From: Mesorhizobium onobrychidis
Lineage (GTDB): Bacteria > Pseudomonadota > Alphaproteobacteria > Rhizobiales > Rhizobiaceae
Direction of reading: 5' to 3'
DNA: 64,000 nt
Assembly (NCBI RefSeq): GCF_024707545.1
Contig: NZ_CP062229.1
Location: 1,793,501 to 1,857,500 of the forward strand
Of this stretch, positions 59,524 through 64,000 are shown one piece after another (position 1 is the first letter of the stretch; the number at the start of each line of letters is the position of its first letter). Made by a program: the position numbers and the translations under genes. The notes under the pieces were generated by a model. That model was not told the DNA's origin. It saw only the letters and a program-made list of their open reading frames with translations, and did no database searches.

Positions 59524-59871
59524 TCAAACCGCACGGCCGTCGAAGTCGAAAATCGGCACAGCGTCCAGATCGAGATCGTCAATGCAATGGACATTGACGT
59601 AGGCGCTTCGTTCGATCCCTTCGCTGACGTCCTCGGCGAAGGGATGGATGCCGCAGGTCCGGCAGAACCGGTGGGCGATGAGATGGTTGCCGAAGGTGTA
59701 TTTGCCAAGATCGTCGCCCCAGGCAAGCAGCCGCAATGTCTCGTGCGGCACGGCCCATAGCAGCGCGCCCTTGCGTGGGCAGATCGAGCAATTGCATCGC
59801 ACGGCTGCGGCAAGATCGCCTTCGACCTCGAAGGCGATCTTGCCGCAGTGGCAGTTGCCTTTGTAGAGCAT
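59524..59871 (-). CDS. GFA-family zinc protein
   Basis: The 115-residue protein has the zinc cysteines CHCGKI, CNCSIC and FCRTCGI of the glutathione-dependent formaldehyde-activating (Mss4-like) fold, ending in FDFDGRAV. Only some members act on formaldehyde, so the activity is not certain. ATG 59871 follows GGAGG; the frame is open to 59940. Confidence 0.87.
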   Translation of the reverse strand: MLYKGNCHCGKIAFEVEGDLAAAVRCNCSICPRKGALLWAVPHETLRLLAWGDDLGKYTFGNHLIAHRFCRTCGIHPFAEDVSEGIERSAYVNVHCIDDLDLDAVPIFDFDGRAV

Positions 59872-59989
59872 CAGGTCTCCTCCCGTTCGACAGGGGTGCA
59901 AATGTGCTTTTGCCGGGTTATGTCTCTGCAGGCCACGCACCAGCTGTTGCCTGTAAGACGCTGCAAGCGTCCGGAGTCCGACACCGAAA

Positions 59990-61285
59990 ATGCAATCAGC
60001 CCGCGACCGCCTTGAAGCCGTCCTTTCGCGTCTCGCCGCCCGCGTGGGCGACGAAAGCGTATTCGTAAAACTCTATCCGGAAGCCGCACGAGCAGCGGCC
60101 GACGCCGCCGATACCAGGCGCAGAGCCGGCGTGACGCTTGGACCGCTCGATGGAGCGATCATATCGATCAAGGATCTGTTCGACGTCGCCGGCGAGCCGA
60201 CCACAGCCGGTTCGTTGTTGCTCAGCACCGCGGCGCCGGCGCAGCGGGATGCCGTCATCGTGCAACGGTTGCGGCAGGCGGGCGCCGTCATCTTCGGCAA
60301 GACCAATATGACCGAATTCGCCTTCACCGCGATCGGCGTCAACCCGCATTACGGCACGCCCGGCAATGCGACCGACGCCAGCCGGATTGCGGGCGGCTCA
60401 TCCTCCGGCGCCGGTGTTTCCATTGCCGAAGGCACCAGCGAGATCTCGATCGGTTCCGACACCGGCGGTTCGGTGCGCATTCCGGCATCGCTGAATGGTG
60501 TCGTCGGCTTCAAGCCGACGGCGCGGCGGGTGCCGCGCGGTGGCGTTTTCCCGCTGTCGGCCACGCTGGATTCCATTGGCCCGCTCGCGCGCACCGTCGC
60601 CGAATGTGCCGCCGCCGACGCGGTGATAGCGGGCGAGGAGCCTGTGGCTCTGGTTCCGCTTTCGCTTGCCGGACTGCGCATCGGGGTTCCGCGCGGCGTG
60701 CTCTTCGAGGATACGGAAGAAGAGGTCGCGGCGGCGTTCGACCGATGTGTTCGCAAGCTAGAGCTCGCGGGTGCACGCCTCGCTGATCTGTCCATCGATG
60801 ACCTCCTTGCCGATTTGCGCGCGGTAACCAGGCGGGCTTCGATCGCGGCAATGGAGGGTGCCGAGGTCCATGCAGATTGGCTCGCGACAAGTGCGACGAC
60901 GCCAGTCGATCCGCGGGTGAGCGAGCCGTTGTCGCGCGCCGCCGCCGTTCCGGCCACGGCCTATATAAGGGCAATCCGCCGCCGCACGGCGCTTGTCGCC
61001 GCCATGGACGAGCGGCTGGCGTCGATCGATGTGCTGGCCCTGCCGACCACGCCGGTCACGGCGCCGACCATCGTGTCGATGAGCAGCGACGAAGCTCTAT
61101 GTGAGCGTACGGAAGGCCTTCTGCTGCGCAACACGCAGGTCGCCAACCAGTTCGACCTCTGCGCGATCTCGCTGCCGATGCCGGCAACGACGCGCCCGGC
61201 CGGGCTGATGCTGGTGGCGCGCCACGGCGACGACCACCGTCTCTTGCGTATCGCCGCGGAAGTCGAGGCACTGCTTGGCCGTTGA
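59990..61285 (+). CDS. Amidase signature-family protein
   Basis: The 431-residue enzyme has the amidase Lys-Ser-Ser triad: Lys61 in ISIKDLFDVAG, the Ser in the GGSSSGAG loop (residues 135-142) and the nucleophile Ser161 in GSDTGGSVRIPAS. It hydrolyses carboxamides; which one is unknown, and the family covers gatA-like to aryl amidases. It lies between a GFA gene and the convergent hydroxyacid dehydrogenase. Confidence 0.88.
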   Translation: MQSARDRLEAVLSRLAARVGDESVFVKLYPEAARAAADAADTRRRAGVTLGPLDGAIISIKDLFDVAGEPTTAGSLLLSTAAPAQRDAVIVQRLRQAGAVIFGKTNMTEFAFTAIGVNPHYGTPGNATDASRIAGGSSSGAGVSIAEGTSEISIGSDTGGSVRIPASLNGVVGFKPTARRVPRGGVFPLSATLDSIGPLARTVAECAAADAVIAGEEPVALVPLSLAGLRIGVPRGVLFEDTEEEVAAAFDRCVRKLELAGARLADLSIDDLLADLRAVTRRASIAAMEGAEVHADWLATSATTPVDPRVSEPLSRAAAVPATAYIRAIRRRTALVAAMDERLASIDVLALPTTPVTAPTIVSMSSDEALCERTEGLLLRNTQVANQFDLCAISLPMPATTRPAGLMLVARHGDDHRLLRIAAEVEALLGR

Positions 61286-61290
61286 GGTGC

Positions 61291-62271
61291 TCAGACGTCG
61301 GCCGGAAACCGCCGCCGGTAGTGCTCGACCACCTCGGGATTGCGCAGATTGACCGGCAATTTGTTGGCCAGCACCAGCAAGGCTTCATCAGCCGAACCGA
61401 CGCCCATGCGCATCATCGACTGCTCGGTGATGCCGGCCATGTGCGGCGTGACGATGACATTGTCGAAGCCGAAATAGGGGTGACTGGGCGGCAGCGGCTG
61501 CGTCGCAAAGACATCGAGCGCGGCGCCGCCGATACGGTCCTTTTGCAGGGCTTCGATCAGCGCATCGTCGTCGATCACCGGCCCGCGCGAAATATTGATC
61601 AGCACCGCATGCGGCTTCATTCGACCGATGCGCTCGCGGTTGATCAGGCCGCGCGTCTCCGGTGTCAGCGGGCAGCACAGAACGATGATGTCGCTCTGCT
61701 CGACCAGTGCGTCGATCGACAGGAAGCCGACCCTGTCCAGCGCCGGCCTCATGCTGCGCGTCGTCGCCACCACGTTCAGGTCGAAACCATGCGCCGCGAT
61801 ATGGCCGACTGCCTGTCCGATGGCGCCGAAGCCGATAATGCCGATCGTCTTGCCGGCGAGCTCGCTGGCGAGAATGGTGTGGTCGCGACCGGCCAGCCAG
61901 CCCTTCGCCCGCAAGTCGCGGTCTACTACGCGGAAACGCCGAAGCAGGGCCAGGGCTGCAAACATCACGTATTCGGCGACCGACCGTGCATTGACCGCCG
62001 GCACGTTCGCGACCAGGACGCCGGCTGCAGTGGCCGCTTCCATGGGGACCATGTCGAGCCCGGCGCCGTGGCGGATTGCGGCCCGGAGCTTCGCAGCACC
62101 TTCGAAAAGCGCCGACGGCAGCGGGGCGCGAACGATGATGATGTCGGCGTTCCTCGCCTCAGTCGCCAGCGTGTCCGCATCGAGGGCGGAGGCGACGACG
62201 AGTTCACCGGCCCCAGTCAGCATGGCGGAGGCGCGCGGGTGAAGCGTGTGTGTCGTCAGGATTTTAGCCAT
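61291..62271 (-). CDS. D-isomer-specific 2-hydroxyacid dehydrogenase
   Basis: The 326-residue NAD-dependent enzyme has the nucleotide loop GIIGFGAIGQAVG, the catalytic Arg in NISRGPVID, Glu in the TPETRG region context and His in VTPHMAG. ATG 62271 fits the family start (MAKILTTHTLHP). It starts one base after the GntR gene stop, so regulator and enzyme are one operon with the enolase-superfamily gene upstream. Confidence 0.9.
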   Translation of the reverse strand: MAKILTTHTLHPRASAMLTGAGELVVASALDADTLATEARNADIIIVRAPLPSALFEGAAKLRAAIRHGAGLDMVPMEAATAAGVLVANVPAVNARSVAEYVMFAALALLRRFRVVDRDLRAKGWLAGRDHTILASELAGKTIGIIGFGAIGQAVGHIAAHGFDLNVVATTRSMRPALDRVGFLSIDALVEQSDIIVLCCPLTPETRGLINRERIGRMKPHAVLINISRGPVIDDDALIEALQKDRIGGAALDVFATQPLPPSHPYFGFDNVIVTPHMAGITEQSMMRMGVGSADEALLVLANKLPVNLRNPEVVEHYRRRFPADV

Positions 62272-62272
62272 G

Positions 62273-62989
62273 TCAGACCTGTTCGAGCGCTGGACTGTGA
62301 GGTTCTGCCCCACCACCCTCGATCAGGCCTTTCCAGTAGCTTTCCGCGCCTTGCAGATGGGCGCTCATCAGCGCCTGCGCGAGGTTGCCGTCGCGGCGCA
62401 ATAGCGCCTCGTAGATCTGGATGTGCTCGGCATGCGAGCGCACGCTGCGTTCGGGATCGTTGAAATAGATCGGCAGCCGTTGTTCGCCCATCATGTAATA
62501 GACGCTGCATATGTTGTGAAAAACGCTGTTCTTGGTCGCCCGCACGATCTCAAGGTGAAATTCGCGGTCCTCCTTGGCGAGGCCCTCGCCTGCCGCAATG
62601 CGCTCTTCCGAAGCCTTCAGGATTTCGCGCAGCCGCTCGAAATTTTCTTCAGTAGCGCGCGAACAGGCAAGCTCGGCGGCCTTGATCTCATGGATCTTGC
62701 GCAACTCGACCGTCTCGTAGATCTGGATCGGATCGAGCGGCAGGCCGGCCCGCGCAAACAGTGCCATCGCTTCGACGCTGGCCTGCTTGGTGTCGATGTA
62801 GATGCCGGACTTGGCCCGGCGCTCCACGATGCGCATGGCTTCGAGGATGGCCAGCGCCTCGCGGATCTGGCCGCGGCTGACGCCGAAATGCTCCGCCAGT
62901 TCCCGCTCCGACGGCGTTCGGCCGGTCGCCTTGTCGGAGTGGGAGAACAGATAGGCGGCGAGTTCCGCGAGGAGGTTCTTTTCTTTCAT
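62273..62989 (-). CDS. GntR-family regulator, FCD subgroup
   Basis: The 238-residue protein has the GntR winged helix (GRTPSERELAEHFGVSRGQIREALAILEAM) and an FCD ligand domain with the metal histidines/aspartates in EFHLEIVRATKN and HAEHIQIYEALL. FCD regulators bind TGGT-N-ACCA-type palindromes and sense carboxylates. It lies between two catabolic enzymes and probably controls them. Confidence 0.9.
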   Translation of the reverse strand: MKEKNLLAELAAYLFSHSDKATGRTPSERELAEHFGVSRGQIREALAILEAMRIVERRAKSGIYIDTKQASVEAMALFARAGLPLDPIQIYETVELRKIHEIKAAELACSRATEENFERLREILKASEERIAAGEGLAKEDREFHLEIVRATKNSVFHNICSVYYMMGEQRLPIYFNDPERSVRSHAEHIQIYEALLRRDGNLAQALMSAHLQGAESYWKGLIEGGGAEPHSPALEQV

Positions 62990-62991
62990 GA

Positions 62992-64000
62992 TCAGCCGCG
63001 TAGCGCGTGCGCCTCCAGGAACCGTTCCGAAAGGGTGAATCCCAGTCCGGGCTGCTCGGGGATCGCTATCATACCGTCCTTTGCTTCGACAGTCTCCTCG
63101 ATCAGATCGTGGATCATCGGGTTGGCGCCAAGCGAATATTCGACGGTAAAGCTAGCCGGCGAAGCAGCGCAGACATGCAGCCCGGCAAAGAAGCAAGGCG
63201 CGCCGGCCCACAGATGCGGCGCAAAGCGCAGATTGAAGGCGCTGGCGATGGTACCGATCTTCATCGCCTCGCTGATGCCGCCGCAGAAGGCGGGGTCCGG
63301 CTGGAAGATGTCGGCCGCCTTGAGCGTGGCGAGGTCGCGGAAAGCATAGCGCGTCGCTTCGCTTTCGCCGGTGGCGATCGGGATGGAGCCGGACGCCCGC
63401 ACTTCGGCCATGCCGGGCTTATCGTCGGCGATGACCGGCTCCTCGAACCAGGCCAGATCAAGATCGCCGGCGAGATGGATGAAGCGTTTGGCTTCCGCCA
63501 CCGTATAGGTGCCATGCGCATCGACCATCAGGTCGACTTCGGGGCCGAGCGCCTGTCTGGCGGCGCGGACGCGGGCGGCCGAATTGTGCGGAGCGCCGTC
63601 CATCGCGCCGATCCGCATCTTCAGCGCCTTGAAGCCGCCCTTGGCGATATAGGATTTCAACTGATCACCGATCGCCTCGGCGGAAGCCCAGCCACCGGAA
63701 GCATAGGCCGGCATGCGGTCAAGCTTGCGGCCGCCGAGCAGCCGCCAGACCGGAACTCCCAGCGACTTGCCCAGAATATCCCACAACGCGATATCGACGG
63801 CGCTGATCGCGGCGACACTGATGCCGCGCCGCGCCAGTTGCGGCATGGCGTGGCCGTTCTGCGCGGCACTGTCGTGGCGCACGCCATTGTAGAGCATCTC
63901 CCAGATTACCCCGATGTCGGCCGGATCGCAGCCGATCAGCTGCGGGCCAACCTCATGGTTCAGCATGTGGACGAGAGCGCCATAGCTGCCGGTGCTGCCG
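62992..64000 (-). CDS. Enolase-superfamily (mandelate racemase/muconate-lactonising) protein, 5' end outside window
   Basis: At least 336 residues; the frame is still open at 64000, so the N-terminus is missing. Visible are FKALKMRIG (catalytic Lys), VDAHGTYTV (metal Asp), WFEEPV (Glu), TGESEA (Glu) and FAPHLWAG (His). Such enzymes dehydrate or racemise sugar acids. Together with the 2-hydroxyacid dehydrogenase and GntR regulator it suggests acid-sugar breakdown. Confidence 0.9.
   Translation of the reverse strand, partial: GSTGSYGALVHMLNHEVGPQLIGCDPADIGVIWEMLYNGVRHDSAAQNGHAMPQLARRGISVAAISAVDIALWDILGKSLGVPVWRLLGGRKLDRMPAYASGGWASAEAIGDQLKSYIAKGGFKALKMRIGAMDGAPHNSAARVRAARQALGPEVDLMVDAHGTYTVAEAKRFIHLAGDLDLAWFEEPVIADDKPGMAEVRASGSIPIATGESEATRYAFRDLATLKAADIFQPDPAFCGGISEAMKIGTIASAFNLRFAPHLWAGAPCFFAGLHVCAASPASFTVEYSLGANPMIHDLIEETVEAKDGMIAIPEQPGLGFTLSERFLEAHALRG

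Overview
The window reads as chromosomal DNA of a Mesorhizobium-like alphaproteobacterium (Rhizobiales). This is inferred from the GC-rich coding style, the short-form HisG, a second FtsZ without the usual tail, the density of sugar, peptide and TRAP transporter operons, and dispersed palindromic repeats of the rhizobial type. It is gene-dense and contains no complete rRNA or tRNA gene and no CRISPR array.

Layout. 1-7 kb: end of hisG, an acyl-CoA synthetase-like gene and a two-gene RND efflux pump. 7-12 kb: two small genes and a complete TRAP transporter (dctP-dctQ-dctM type). 12-17.6 kb: a peroxide-defence block, oxyR divergent from katG, then aqpZ, with two decayed oxyR-like fragments on either side of a small membrane-protein gene. 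17.8-22 kb: RsmB-like methyltransferase, thioesterase, MTA/SAH nucleosidase-like gene and guaA. 22-25.3 kb: a small, AT-richer island directly after guaA, with a tyrosine integrase, a convergent AlpA/excisionase-like gene and small ORFs; it ends in a remnant matching the 3' end of initiator tRNA followed by a terminator. This layout recalls one segment of the tripartite ICEs of Mesorhizobium, which use guaA and tRNA-Met as integration sites. 25.4-27 kb: a broken DUF6429-like gene and ftsZ2.

27-39 kb is a carbohydrate block: SDR dehydrogenase, mannonate dehydratase (uxuA), a ketose 3-epimerase-like protein, a ribose-type ABC importer with a FGGY kinase and a DeoR repressor, and a divergent operon of class II aldolase, second FGGY kinase and HAD phosphatase. 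A repeated 9-bp motif between the two divergent operons is a candidate DeoR operator. 39-48 kb is a peptide block: gamma-glutamyltransferase, a complete dipeptide-type ABC transporter, an M24 peptidase and a cupin. 48-51 kb holds the two halves of a Tm-1-like protein encoded as neighbouring genes, with a divergent TetR regulator.

51-57 kb is a second sugar ABC importer (binding protein, two permeases, a 69-residue membrane protein, two ATPases). GntR-type palindromes (ATCTGGT-N3-ACCAGAT) occur ahead of this operon and ahead of the M24 peptidase, which suggests shared control. 57-64 kb: AraC regulator with a divergent MFS exporter, a GFA-family protein, an amidase, and an acid-sugar-like catabolic group (enolase-superfamily enzyme, GntR regulator, D-2-hydroxyacid dehydrogenase) that runs off the right end.
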